Below are positions 21,715 through 33,273 of a DNA stretch of 64,000 bases, piece after piece. Under the pieces are notes generated by a model. That model saw only the letters and a list, made by a program, of their open reading frames with translations, was not told the DNA's origin and made no database searches. Numbering within the stretch: the stretch's first letter is position 1; each line of letters opens with the position of its first letter. The position numbers were made by a program, and so were the translations under genes. The DNA is taken from NCBI GenBank assembly GCA_037367405.1, contig JAZKJV010000681.1, positions 62,001 through 126,000 on the forward strand, written 5' to 3'. Origin of the DNA: Ottelia alismoides (Eukaryota > Streptophyta > Magnoliopsida > Alismatales > Hydrocharitaceae).

Positions 21715-22427
21715 AACAACCATCATTCCAGTATCGACATGGCACCCTTCGAAGCCTTATATGGGTGGAGATGCCTCACACCTCTCAGTTGGTGTGAGGT
21801 TGGTGATCATGCTATTTACTCGTAGATCTTTTGGAGGAGACTCATGAGGACTGTTGATCTAGTGAGGCGAAAGCTTCTGACGGTACAGAGCCACCAAAAG
21901 AGCTATGCAGACCGTCGTAGAAGAGACTTGGAGTTTCAGGTAATCCGAACGCCTACTCTTAGACCCATTTAAATACAATTCATGGACATTCAACTTAATC
22001 TCTCATACTAATAAAAAACTCATGTAAATACAGGTGGGAGATTAGGTGTTTTTGTGAGTATCTCCCATGAAGGGAATACAGAGATTTGGTGTTCATGGCA
22101 AGCCGGCACCACGATATGTTGGGTCGTTCGAGATTCTTGCTAGATTGGGGAAGGTGGCCTACTGAGTAGCTCTTCCTCCACACCTTTCAGCCATTCACGA
22201 CGTCTTTCATATATCCAACCTGAGGAAGTATGTGCACGACCCTCGACATATCATCAGCTACGAGAATCTTGACGTGGATCCAGATTTGACATATAAAGAG
22301 AGACCAGTGAAGATCCTTGACAGTGTTGTGAAGAAGCTTCGCAGCAAGGAAATTCCATTGGTCAACGTACTGTGGCACCAACATGGTATCGAAGATGCGA
22401 CATGGGAGACTGAAACAGACATGTAGT
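21715..22427 (+). pseudogene. Gypsy integrase C-terminal part and chromodomain-like tail
   Basis: The frame carries on through MAPFEALYGWRCLTPLSW and LEFQ, is broken by a 94-bp intron-like insert (21940-22033), then resumes at VGD. The tail reads DVFHISNLRKYVHDPRHIIS, then VLWHQHGIEDATWETETDM. The last segment matches the WxxH..EATWE end of plant gypsy polyproteins, a region that in chromoviruses forms the chromodomain or its remnant. Stops at GD*V and L*V show decay. Confidence 0.85.
21940..22033 (+). other. 94-bp GT-AG intron-like insertion in gypsy integrase
   Basis: The sequence opens with GTAATC after CAG and closes with AAATACAG before GTGGG. A TACTAAT branch-site-like heptamer lies at 22006-22012, 22 nt before the acceptor. 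Removing 94 bp restores the frame (LEFQ to VGD). CAGGT occurs at both edges (21937-21941 and 22031-22035), so it could equally be a small insertion with a 5-bp TSD. Splicing is inferred and not shown. Confidence 0.55.
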
Positions 22428-22593
22428 CGCGATACCCGTATCTCTTCTCATGTAAACATTGAAACAAGCCCTTATAATTATTTTCATGTTAAAAGAATAT
22501 GGCATGTTTTCCCTTTGAGGTTTTTATGGGTTCAAAATTCTTTGAGGTTTCTATGTGCAGATGAAATCCAAACAAGGCATGTAGGAACCTTGA

Positions 22594-22635
22594 CTCGAGT
22601 CTCGAGGACGAGACTCCCTTTAAGGTTTTTATATT
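22594..22635 (+). promoter_or_regulatory. Gypsy pre-LTR hairpin and polypurine region
   Basis: A perfect 8-bp hairpin, GAGTCTCG-AGGA-CGAGACTC (22597-22616), is followed by the degenerate polypurine region TTTAAGGTTTTTATAT and then the LTR start. The same CTCGAGGACGAG hairpin core with AGGA loop stands before the polypurine tract of the unrelated array at 47814-63372. Confidence 0.65.
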
Positions 22636-23432
22636 TGTAACATCCGAATCCGATTAAACCCAAACCCGACCCAATTAGAGTCCGGTTAATTCAACACAAT
22701 TACCAATTAATATTAAATAACATAAATCGACCTATAATTCGTAAATCAAAAATCGTTCAGCAACACCGATTGAAAGTCGATCGCAGCATAAAGTGTGCCA
22801 CGGAAAAGTCGTGACGTAAATTAAAACCGCAAAACAAACCAAGACCGCCTAAAAATCTGATCCGATGAAATAAGCAATGGAATCGACCGTTCGTTAATCG
22901 GAGATCGATTGGTATTTAAAAATCATAAAAAATTTAGGCACAAACCAAAAACAGTATCTCGAGAATTTCGGGAATTCAGACTTAATCCAAAGTATACAAA
23001 TATGATACTCATTTTGATCGTCATTTAGAGACGGTCGAAACGAGCTATTGTACGCCTAAATCAGATATTCGAGGCGTGTATACGGACCACTTTGGGGTTT
23101 TGCAAAAAAAAAGGAATTAATATGATTGTGATATCAGCAAGCCGACATCAGCAAGCTGACATCAGCTTGCCGATATGTCATTCAAGAGACGACTGGATCT
23201 AAAATCCAACATGGGAAGCTTCCCTCTTCCTTGCTTCCATATTCTTTTCTCCCAAATCCCATTTCTTTCTCCTCGCAATTTTCCCCTAAATTCACAACGA
23301 AGCCTTGTTTCTCCTCCATTTTTAGGCTGAAAATCTGCTACAGTTTTGGGCTGCGGGAGCTGCATCAAGCAACTATTGTTGCTGCCAAATCCCAGCAGCA
23401 AGTACTACTACCCATAGCAACAAAAGCATGCT

Positions 23433-23590
23433 AACATTCCTCCAATTTGAGGCAATCTAAGGTACAATCCCATCTCTCTTTTGATGCCTTGCATGCAATC
23501 TAAAGATCATAAAACATTCCTCCAATTTGAAGCGATCTAAGGTACAATCCCATCTCTTTTTGATGCCTTGCATGCAATCTAAAGATCATA
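23433..23590. repeat. 79-bp tandem duplication within the LTR
   Basis: AACATTCCTCCAATTTGA through ATCTAAAGATCATAA occurs twice in succession with two or three differences. The inverted paralogue at 35.6 kb has it once, so the duplication arose in this copy. Confidence 0.85.
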
Positions 23591-23705
23591 ATGTACAATC
23601 TAAACCCTCTTTCTGCCATCCATGTTTAGTGTGCAATCAAAATCCCCAATTCTGTTGCTCTTCAAGTATCTTTCATGGGTCATACGTATTTCTCATTGTG
23701 TTAGG

Positions 23706-26700
23706 CACTGTTGTAAAAATCGGCCGACTAGGCCGTTTAGTCGGGCCGATTAGTCGACTCGGTGGGGTAGCCGAGTCGACTAGCTATAGTCGTGTCATAA
23801 TCGGGCATAGCCGATTACTCGGCCGAGAAATCGGTGTAGTCGGACGACTAGGTGGCCGTTTTTTGCAACAATTAATCGGGTACCCATTAAACCTAAACCC
23901 CCAAAGTTATTTTCGACGGAACCCAAAACCCTTCGACTGTACCTTTCGTTTCTTCGAAACCTCCCACCCCCGCAGCAAACGAAACCTCCCACCCCCGCAG
24001 CTCCTCGACGTTCGCTCCTCCATCGCTGATCCGTCAGCCAGCGCGCCACTCCTCCATCGCCTCGACGCCGCGCGGCTGCCCGACGAAGGATATCGACCAA
24101 CATCTCGCCGATCGCCGCCCAGGATGCCAGGTTAGGGTTTTTATTTTTTTCATTTTTTTTCTTTTTTATTTTATTCTATGATCTTAGCATTCCCAGGAGC
24201 TTATACCATTCATTATAATCTTGATAACAGATGTTTTAGGTTGTATGTTAGATAAACCCCAGGTTGGGAATTGTATTAATATAATATGTTGTATGCTTGT
24301 TTTAGGGTTACTTGCATTTTACATCATGCTACTGATTTTGGTTATATCATGATGTGTAGGGTTGTATGCAATTATAATTATGTTGTAGGGTTGTATGGCT
24401 TCAAAAAAAATATTTATGTTGTATGCTTGATGTTTAGGGCTTGTTGTAATGTTATGTTGTATGCAATTATATTTATGTTGTATGAATGATGGTTTAGGGC
24501 TTGTTCTAGTATTAGGTAATAGGTTGTATGCAATTATAATTATTTAGGTTGTATATCATGCCACTGTTTTTTTATATCACATTCTGTCGTTTTTTTATTA
24601 TGTAGATGGCTACACCTCCAGCATCCGGTAGCGACTCGTCTTTTTATGTGCCGCCAGGATCAACTGATCCTGCATGGCAATACAGTTACCTTGCGAGCCG
24701 TACAGATCCAAATACGGTCACTTGCATATTGTGCAAGAAGATTGTCAAGGGTGGTGTGTATAGGTTCAAGCAACATCTAGCACACCGAAGAGGGAACGTT
24801 GCTGCATGTCCCAAGGTTGATGAGGAAACGAAGAACAAGATGATTGCGTACCTTGATGATGTTGCCAAGAAGAAGTCTCAGAAAGCCGCAGATGTTCATG
24901 AGATGAGGGAGGAAGTTGATATCACTGGAGATGTGGGTTCGGCGAAGAGATTGCAAGTCTCTGAATCCTTAGAGCAAACTGTCGCAGTGGAAGGATCATC
25001 ACGGCAGATGACCATCAAGGATGCATTCTCCAAAGATCATCGTGATAGGGTCACATCATACATATCCAAATGGGCATATACATCGGCGATTCCGTTTAAT
25101 GCATTGACGACGAAAAACTTCCTGCAGATGGTGGAGGCTAGGGAAGTACGGGCTTGGACTAAAGGCTCTCACGAGGTATGAGCTTAGTGGTCCGCTTCTG
25201 AAGAAGGCAGTGAAGGAGATTCACGATGGATTGCAAGGTCATCGTGATACGTGGACATCGGTGGGATGCTCTTTGATGACTGATGCGTGGACGTACAAGC
25301 GTGGAAGGAGCATCATCAATTTTTGTGTTAATTGCACCTTGGGGACTTCATTTTTGAAGTCCATAGATGCCTCAGATGAGGCTCACACTGTGGAATACAT
25401 CTGCAAGTTGGTGGAGGAGTGCTTGAATGAAGTGGGAGTGGATAAAGTGGTTCAGATTGTGGCGGATAATGCATCCGCCAATGTAGCAGCGGGAAGATTG
25501 TTGGTTACCAAATATCCGCATATTTGGTGGACTCTGTGTGCTGTGCACTCCATTGATCTGGCTTTGGAGGAGATAAGCAGAGAGACAAAGGTGAGAAGTG
25601 CAATCACAAAGGCGAAGAGGCTTACGGTGTTCATCTACTCACACACCAAAACTCTAAGCTTGATGCGCAAGTTCACCAACAAGAGGGACATTGCAAGGCC
25701 CGGACAAATAAGATTTGCAACCACTTTTCTCACTCTTGAGAGCCTCAATGAGAAGAAAGACAAGCTGAGATTGATGTTTTCTTCAAAAGAATGGAGAAGC
25801 TGCAAGTGGTATAAGACCAAGAAGGGAGAAGCTGCAAGTTCTATTGTATTCAGCCCTACGTTCTGGAATCATACAACATATGCTATCAGAGTGTTCACCC
25901 CATTGGTTCGTTTATTACGTGTGGTTGATGCAGATCGACGCCCATCCATGGGCTTTGTCTACGGAGGGCTTGAAGAAGCCAAGCGGGAAATAATTGCAGC
26001 ATTCAATGGTGTGGAGTCATCATATAAATTTTTTGTGGATGCTATTACCTCCAAGACCAAAGGGAGGCTCGATACTCCATTGCATCTAGCAGCTTATTAC
26101 TTGAACCCATTTTTCTTTTACACTGAGTCTCATGGTGATCCAGATGTTGTGGTGAAGAGAGGGTTTAAGGACTGCATGGAGAAAATTTATCCAGATTTGG
26201 ATATACAAGATGCAATTACTAGGGACGAGCTTCCGGCATATAGACTTGGTCGTGGAGATTTTGGGAAGCCTTTAGCTGTGAGACAAAGGATGACGAATGA
26301 TGGTAATTTTGATCCATGTATTGAAATCATTGTTTTCTATTAATGTTAATCATTATTTTATTAACTTGACCAATTCTCTATTTGAATAGCTAATTGGTGG
26401 CATAATCATGGAGATGATACGCCTCATTTGAAAGCTATGGCTATCAAAATCTTGAGCTTGACGTCTTCACCATCGGGATGTGAGCGTAACTGGAGCACAT
26501 TTGACTCGGTAATGACTCCACTCCACCCACTAAATTCGATTAGTAATAGTAAAATTTAAATTAGTATTGATATAAAGTTAATTTTTTGGTCTTCAGGATC
26601 CATACCAAGAAGAGAAACAGGTTACGAAGAAGCTGAATGATCTTGTGTATGTGCGTTTCAATTCCAACCTGCAGGAATGCGGAGCTGAGAAAGAAAGAGA

Positions 26701-27386
26701 TCCTCTCTCATCTCGTGATCGTGCACACATGGTTGAATGAACCGGAGACGTTGATGCTCATGATGAGGAGGTTTTTCCAGGTTCCGGACTGACATGGGGT
26801 GTCGTAGCACATGCTAGTGGTGCCGAAGAAAATTTGGACCCAAGAAGGAGCCAACGAGTTGAACGTGGAAGGGGAGCTTCATCGTCAAGCTCCAATGCTA
26901 TGCCGATGAATGAGGAGGAGGAGCTACATCTTGAGGATTTAGAAGAAGAAGAAGATGATGATGATGATGATGAAGGTGATGAAGAAGAAGAAGAGTTGGA
27001 CTTGGATGATGACATTGACGATTGAATCCAATGACTTTGGATACTCGTCCGTTACTTTTCGCTTGTATTATTTTTTGGGCATGTTGTAAACGTTTTTTTA
27101 TTTTCGAACATGTGCTTGTACTATGTACTAAACATTTTCTTCTTAACTTGATTCTTTTTTCCTTCTCTTGCTATATTGTTTAAGCTCTTAAAAATATTAA
27201 AACTGCTAAATATATGAATATAAATGAGAGTATATGTTATAAAAAATTTATTTATATATTTAAAATAATAAAAAAATTCCAAACCGACTAATGCCCGACT
27301 AAATCCGATTACTCTCCCGACTGCCGATTAATCCTTAGTCAGTGACCCTACCGACCGAGTACCGACTGCCGACTTCTGCAACCTTG
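23706..27386 (+). mobile_element. 3681-bp hAT transposon with transposase
   Basis: The termini are CACTGTTGTAAAAATCGGCC and, inverted, CAAGGTTGCAGAAGTCGGCA (about 17 bp of imperfect TIR). A perfect 8-bp TSD, GTGTTAGG, lies at 23698-23705 and 27387-27394. Subterminal GTCGG/CCGAC words are dense at both ends. The interior carries an interrupted BED-finger/DUF659/hAT-dimerisation transposase. The empty site survives at about 35470-35490 in the inverted LTR copy, as TTGTGTTGGTGTTTAACAAG on the minus strand. Confidence 0.95.
24606..27025 (+). pseudogene. hAT transposase, BED finger type, frameshifted
   Basis: The upstream GC-rich segment, about 23930-24130, resembles a 5' exon ending CCAG before GTTAGG; an intron-like stretch ends TATGTAG at 24605. 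The first part (24606-25181, 191 codons) has a BED zinc finger (CILCKKIVKGG, then HLAHRRGNVAAC). A frameshift near 25139 separates it from 25210-26343, which holds the DUF659-type catalytic region (SLMTDAWTYKRGRSIINF, VQIVADNASANVAAG, WWTLCAVHSIDLALEEI). The dimerisation segment follows at 26400-26508 (PSGCERNWSTFDS), then an intron at about 26509-26596 and RFNSNLQ. There is another frameshift near 26635 and a TGA at about 26738. The acidic C-tail ends at 27025. It is not functional as it stands. Confidence 0.9.
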
Positions 27387-27394
27387 GTGTTAGG

Positions 27395-28498
27395 TGTTTA
27401 ACAAGTTGATGCTAATCTCAATCCTCGTGTAAATTAGGTTTTTTTAAAATGATGTAACATCAAATAAATTTGAATCTTCTTTTGGAGTTTATGCACTGCC
27501 GCTGTGATACCATCCAGAAAAAAATAATACAGATTTGGGCACATGCATTCTGATCACAGTTAGCATACGATTCTTGTTAATACTCCTCGAAATTGAAGAT
27601 CAAATCCATGTGATTTAGATGATATAGATCCAGCACATCTTACATGTTTAAAAAAATATTTCATTTGATTCTCTGCTATTAGTATCTGCTGATAAATAAA
27701 TAAATAAATAATATATTTTATTTTGATTCTCTGCTACTAACACCTGCTGATAATTTTTATAAATATATAATATATATAAATAAACAAAGTTGATTTCTCT
27801 GCTAATAGTAGATTAGCAACTAATTAATAACTAGTTTTTTAAGAAAGAAAATTTGTTTTCTGGACAATCAGTAGCTGAGAGATAAACTACTGACCAATAT
27901 TTAGTTTTAAAAAAAAAATAAATTTTGATTTCTGCTAAGTAGCAACTGCTGATTTTTTTTTTTTGTTGTTGTTAAAAAAATCACGTAGCAAGTTAATTCC
28001 AGTACAGAGAAATGACCCCACAGTAGTATATAAAAAAAGGGTTATTTATGATTACGATCAATGTTGAAGTTGGTGTTGAATTTATTACCCAAAGATACAT
28101 GGTCAGGAGGTAAGATTCATCCAGATGGTTCATGAATGGTTATATTAAAAATCATGCTATTATTATACCATCAAAAAGTCATGATAATGCCTGATTCATT
28201 GATGGGTAAGACCAAGTTGATATAGCAGCACTCTAACTATGGTTATATTTTTGTTAGAATAAGAAATTTAATAGAGTTAAAAGCTTTTAAAAGTTCTCTA
28301 GAAAATTTGTAACCAATCCTTTAAGGATAAATCCATAACGATAATATATAAACGATGTAACTTAGTAGGAAAAGATTTCATGTAGATGATTCTGTTTAAT
28401 AATATATTGGAAAGGAAGTATGCATTGAGGGTTTCATACGATGATGCTTGAGTCGTATTTTCTAACTTCTCTGGTTACTTAAGTAAAGTTAATAGCTT
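27395..28498. repeat. Middle part of gypsy LTR with diverged tandem units
   Basis: 27395-27516 still matches the inverted LTR copy (GGAGTTTATGCACTGCCGCT). Beyond GTGATACCA there is no paralogue in this window. 27663-27960 contains four diverged units of TTTGATTTCTCTGCTAnTAG..CTGCTGAT with 55-130 bp spacing. The rest is AT-rich and non-coding. Confidence 0.5.
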
Positions 28499-28736
28499 TG
28501 TTAGATATTACCGTATATGTTAGAGATTGCCGTATATTGGTGTTTCTTTATTTGTCTCTGTTTCCTTATGCATTGTTTCCTTATGTATCACTGTTTCCTT
28601 ATGTATTGTTTCCCTATGTAACCCCACAGGGGTATTTATGTAAGTTCTCCTCTGAGCACCCTAGGGTTTAGATCCTATATAAGGACCCCCTAGACCTCAC
28701 AAAATAAACACACAATATTCTTCTCTTTTCTCCACA
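28499..28736 (+). repeat. Copia 2 5' LTR
   Basis: 238 bp, TG..CA. It opens with two near-copies of TTAGAGATTACCGTATA and carries three TTTCCTTATG-type repeats. TATA box CTATATAAG at 28675-28683. Confidence 0.95.
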
Positions 28737-29133
28737 TGGTATCAGAGCGACGGTCCTAGATCGGTGTTCTGATCTAATATTCCTCCGCCACTGCCCACCC
28801 CTTCTCCCTCCCTCCCCTCCCCTCCACGACGCCCAGCAGGAGCCCCGCTCTAGGCGTGCGCTCCCGCGTCCTGGGCCCCTCGCCCTAGGCCCCCTGCGCT
28901 CACCCCCCCCGCTCCTTCGTGCCCCTCGCACCTCTCGCGTCCCTCCGCCCCCTGCGATCTGTCGTAGCCTTCCTGTGGCCCTAGACTTCTGCGTTGCCGC
29001 CCTAGGCCCCTTGTTCGACTTCGGTTTAGGGTGTTGAGCCTCCACAACTCTCTAAAAATGTGCAACTAAGGCGGTTCTACGGATCAACTACAACTTCATC
29101 TAGGTCACTTTTTCTTGACCTAGAGACGCTATC

Positions 29134-30444
29134 ATGACGTCCACTGAGACCAAGCCTATGTATCCTCCTTTGATGGTACAAGGCACATCTATCAAGTTGA
29201 AAGGCTCCGAAAACTATGTTCTATGGTCTCGATCCTTCAAGATATTTATTGGTGGCCAACGAAAGAGTGTCATCCTCACGAAGACTCATATTGCTTCCAC
29301 TGATGCGGATTATGAAGCCTGGTTTGTCGACAACTGCCAGGTAATCACTTGGATGACAAATAGTGTAGATCCAAATATTGTTGCAAATCTCTTATATAAA
29401 GATACTGCTAAAGCCATGTGGGAAAATCTTGAGCACACATATTCCCAGAAAACAACCAAGTCTCGTCTTTCTGATATATACACAAGAATCTGGTCTACTA
29501 ATCAAGAAGAGACCAGTCTAACGGAATACTACCAGACACTTACAAGCATGTTTGAAGAACTTCTTATCTTTCAACCTACATGTTGTGATAAACAAATAGG
29601 CGAACGTGCTGAGTGGCAGGTCTACAGGTTCCTTTCAGGGCTTCACCCGAAGTACAAAATTGCAAAAGACCAATTTCTTATGGCAGATAAATTGCCTACG
29701 ATCGAAACCATATTCGGTCGACTACAGGAACTGGAGGCTCCAGTTCAAAATTCCCTGGTTCATTCTTCTACAGAGACAACAGTCCACTATTCATCTGGGT
29801 ACAGAGGACGACAACCTTATCCTGGAGGCCGAGGTCGTGGCCGCGGACGTGACTCAGGTCGTGGACGTGACCTTGGACGAGGTCGTGGTCGTGATTCCTC
29901 TACTGGTCGTTATCCTGCATGCGTACACTGTGGTCGCATGAATCATCCTTCTGAGCGGTGTTGGGCAACATTTGGCAAGCAACCAAGTGGTCATAACACT
30001 TATGACGACGAATCACATGATACGAACAATGATACAACTATTCAGAGTACAGATGGACAACAGACTCCATTCACTGCTTCTGAATATACTCGTCTGCGGC
30101 AACTTCTCAATGATTCGGCTCCCTCAACCAAAGACACGGCCGCATCTGCTGCTACTGCTAGCCTTGCAACTACCTCAGGCACAGTAGCCAACTCAATCTC
30201 TGTTATCAAACATGCTTGGATTATTGATTCTGGTGCTTCCACTCATCTAACAGGAGATGCAAGTCTACTCACCTCATCTCAACCCTCTACCACTGTAAAG
30301 AGCGTTCGTGTTGCCAATGGGGATCACTCTCTCGTTACTACTGTTGGAACTATTGACTTCTCCAACAAACTTCGACTGACATATGTGCATTGTGCTCATG
30401 CTTTCCCACTCAGTCTTTTATCTGTTCAGAAGCTATGTCGTTAG
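29134..30444 (+). pseudogene. Copia 2 gag and protease, ends at premature stop
   Basis: 436 codons. The N-terminal gag domain has NYVLWSRSFKIFIGGQRK and AKAMWENLEHTYSQ. An Arg/Gly/Asp repeat (GRGRGRDSGRGRDLGRGRGR) lies near residue 230-250. The CCHC knuckle CVHCGRMNHPSERC is at about 29920-29961. The protease has an intact catalytic DSG at 30226-30234 (IIDSGASTHLTGD). The TAG at 30442-30444 is a single premature stop: the same frame continues without interruption to about 30930. ATG 29134 is preceded by a 385-bp C-rich leader. Confidence 0.92.
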
Positions 30445-33266
30445 CTACATTGTCGTGTTATTTTTGATGAATTCTGCTGCTATTTTCAGGACATTCAGAC
30501 GAGGCAGATTTTTCGTGGGGGACATGAGAGAAATGGCCTATATTACCTCAACAGCCAGTCTACTTCCAACTTTGCTGGCGCTACCTCTATCTCTCAAGAT
30601 CCCCTTCTATGGCATCTTCGTCTGGGACATCCTTCTGCCAAAGCTCTCTCTATGATGTTCCCTGAACTATCTATGCTAAAACCCTTTGAGTGTGAAGCAT
30701 GTCAGTTCGGAAAACATCATAAAGTTTCCTTTCCTGCCAGAATTGAGCCTCCTTTCTTCCTAATTCATTGTGATATTTGGGGACCCTGTCCTGTCCGAAC
30801 TATTATTGGTCATAAGTACTTTGCTGTTTTTGTGGATGACTACAGTCGCTTATCTCGGGTTTTCTTGTTAAAAGAACGTTCAGAAGTTAATATCGTTGTC
30901 AAGAACTTCTTTCATTATGTCAAAAAAAATTCTCCACTACTATTAAAATCTTGCGTTCTGATAATGCTCTGGAATTTACTCAGAATGACTTGACAATCTT
31001 TTTTGCCTCCCAGGGTACCATACATCAAACTTCTTGCCCATATACATCCCAACAAAATGGGGTTGCTGAAAGAAAACTAAGACACCTTCTTGATATTGCT
31101 CGATCCTTACTCACCCATATGAATGTTCCCAAGATATATTGGGGCAATGCTATTCTTACAGTTGTTCATCTTATAAACAGGGTCCCCTCTGCTTCTCTAC
31201 ATGGCTCCACTCCTTTCAACTTGCTATATCCCAAGGAGAAACCTTTCCCTCTGCCCTTACGAATTTTTGGATGCACAACCTTTGTCCATAATTTCCATAC
31301 CACTGACAAATTATCTGCTCGCGCTATCAAATGTGTTTTTCTAGGGTATTCTCAAACTCAAAAAGGATACATATGTTATGATCCTACAGGACATCGTTAT
31401 TACGTTTCTCTTGAAGTCACCTTCTTTGAACAAAACAGCTTCTTTACTCAGACAGTGTCTGATATTCCTCTTCAATTTCCTCCTCCACCAATTGTGTATA
31501 AAAGAAGAGCTGTGTCTAATCATGTTCATGTTCCTTTACCTATTCCACTGTTGCAGGAAACTGTGCCATCCTCGAGTGCTCCCACCAATACTACCCCGGA
31601 TAGTCCTCAGGAGCTTCCGATCGCTCTACGCAGAACAAAGAGGCAATGTACACTTCATATAATATCTCATTTCACCTCTACTAATGGGTTATCTTGCTCT
31701 GACAAAAGATATGCAGATGCTATAATGGCTATTTCTGCTCCCAAAGATCATCATAGTGCACTACAAGATGAGGGATGGAGAATGGCAATGAATGAAGAAA
31801 TGGAAGCATTACAGTCTAGAAAAACACGGGACCTTATCAAATGCCCACCTGGATGTAAACCAGTTGCATGTCGCTGGATCTTCACTACAAAGCAGTCCCC
31901 TGACGGTTCTATTGATCGTTTAAAGGCAAGACTTATAGAAAAAGGCTTTACTCAAACATACGGGGTAGACTACTTCGAAACATTCTCCCCTGTGGCTAGA
32001 ATGGGATCCATACGAACTATCATCTCTGTGGCTGTGAACAAAGGGTGGCCTATGTTTCAGTTAGATGTCAAGAATGCATTTCTATATGGAGAGCTTGACG
32101 AAAAAGTCTACATGATACAACCCTCAGGTTACGAAGTCGATGGGGAGTATGTATGCCGACTTCACAAAGCCATCTACGGACTAAAGCAAAGTCCAAGAGC
32201 TTGGTTTGATAGACTGAGTACAGAAATTGGCACCATGGGCTTCTAGAGGACTACGTCTGACTATTCGGTTTTTGTCAGGAGACGGCAGACTGGTACTGTA
32301 ATCCTTGCTGTATATGTAGATGATATGATTATTACTAGAGATGATGACCAAGCGATACTAGAAACCAAGGCTTTCTTGCAAAAAGTATTCGTCACCAAGG
32401 ATCTTGGACAACTTCGCTATTTTCTAGGCATAGAAGCTCTACATACTAAGAAAGGCTTACATGTGTCGCAGAGGAAATACTGCCTTGATATACTAACGGA
32501 GGCAGGACTACTTGGGTGCAAACCCTCAGGAATTCCAGCAGAGCCTAGAAAACACTCTGCATCCAATGATCCTCTCTTTGAAGATACTACACGATATAGG
32601 AGCCTGGTTGGCAAACTTCTATATCTTACAGTTACTAGACATGATATATCCTATGATGTAAGCAAAGCCAGCCAATATATGGAGAAACCATGCTACAGCC
32701 ATTGGCAAGATGTTCTTCAAATCCTTCGCTACCTAAAAGACTTACCAGGACGAGGAATCTTCTATGGGGCAAATGGTCACACAAATCTCACTGCATATGC
32801 TGACGCCGATTATGCAACCTCTCTTGAAGACCGTCGATCTACAACTGGATATGCCATGATGGTATGAGGAAACCTGGTTAGTTGGAGGAGCAAGAAACAA
32901 GCAGTTGTTTCAAGATCTAGTGCTGAAGCTGAATATAGAGCAATGGCTCAGGCTACATGTGAGATCACGTGGCTGCTCACTTTTCTACAAGAACTAAATG
33001 CTGCTACATCCACTCCTATTCCCTTGTACTGTGACAACAAATCAGCTACCTATATTGCTACCAATCCTATGTTCCATGAGAGAACAAAACATATTGAGAT
33101 TGATTGTCACTTTATCACAGATGCTGTACGAGGAGGGAAGATAACCGCGCCGCACATTCCAACAGATCTTCAACTTGCTGATATTTTTACCAAGGCAGTA
33201 ACTAAGAAGCGGCTTTTCTGGATAACTTCCAAGTTGGGCATGATTGATGAATATGCTCCAACTTGA
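30445..33266 (+). pseudogene. Copia 2 pol: integrase, RT, RNase H with four lesions
   Basis: After the stop at 30442 the frame encodes the HHCC pre-integrase finger (LLWHLRLGHPS, FECEACQFGKHHK) and IHCDIWGP. A frameshift in the A8 run at 30921-30930 moves integrase to the next frame, where the second Asp (LRSDNALEF) and the Glu (NGVAERKLRHL) are intact. RT has GFTQTYGVDYFETFSPVAR and YVDD at 32313-32324; a TAG at 32244-32246 splits it. A TGA at 32865-32867 splits RNase H (YADADYATSLEDRRSTTGYA before it, AEAEYRAMAQATCEITWLL and HERTKHIEIDCHF after). All catalytic residues that can be checked are present, unlike in copia 1. Confidence 0.92.
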
Positions 33267-33273
33267 GAGGGAG

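Noticed and set aside
26834..27025. Separate small gene for an acidic protein
   Set aside because: It is the Asp/Glu-rich C-terminal tail of the hAT transposase, in frame with the preceding exon apart from one stop.
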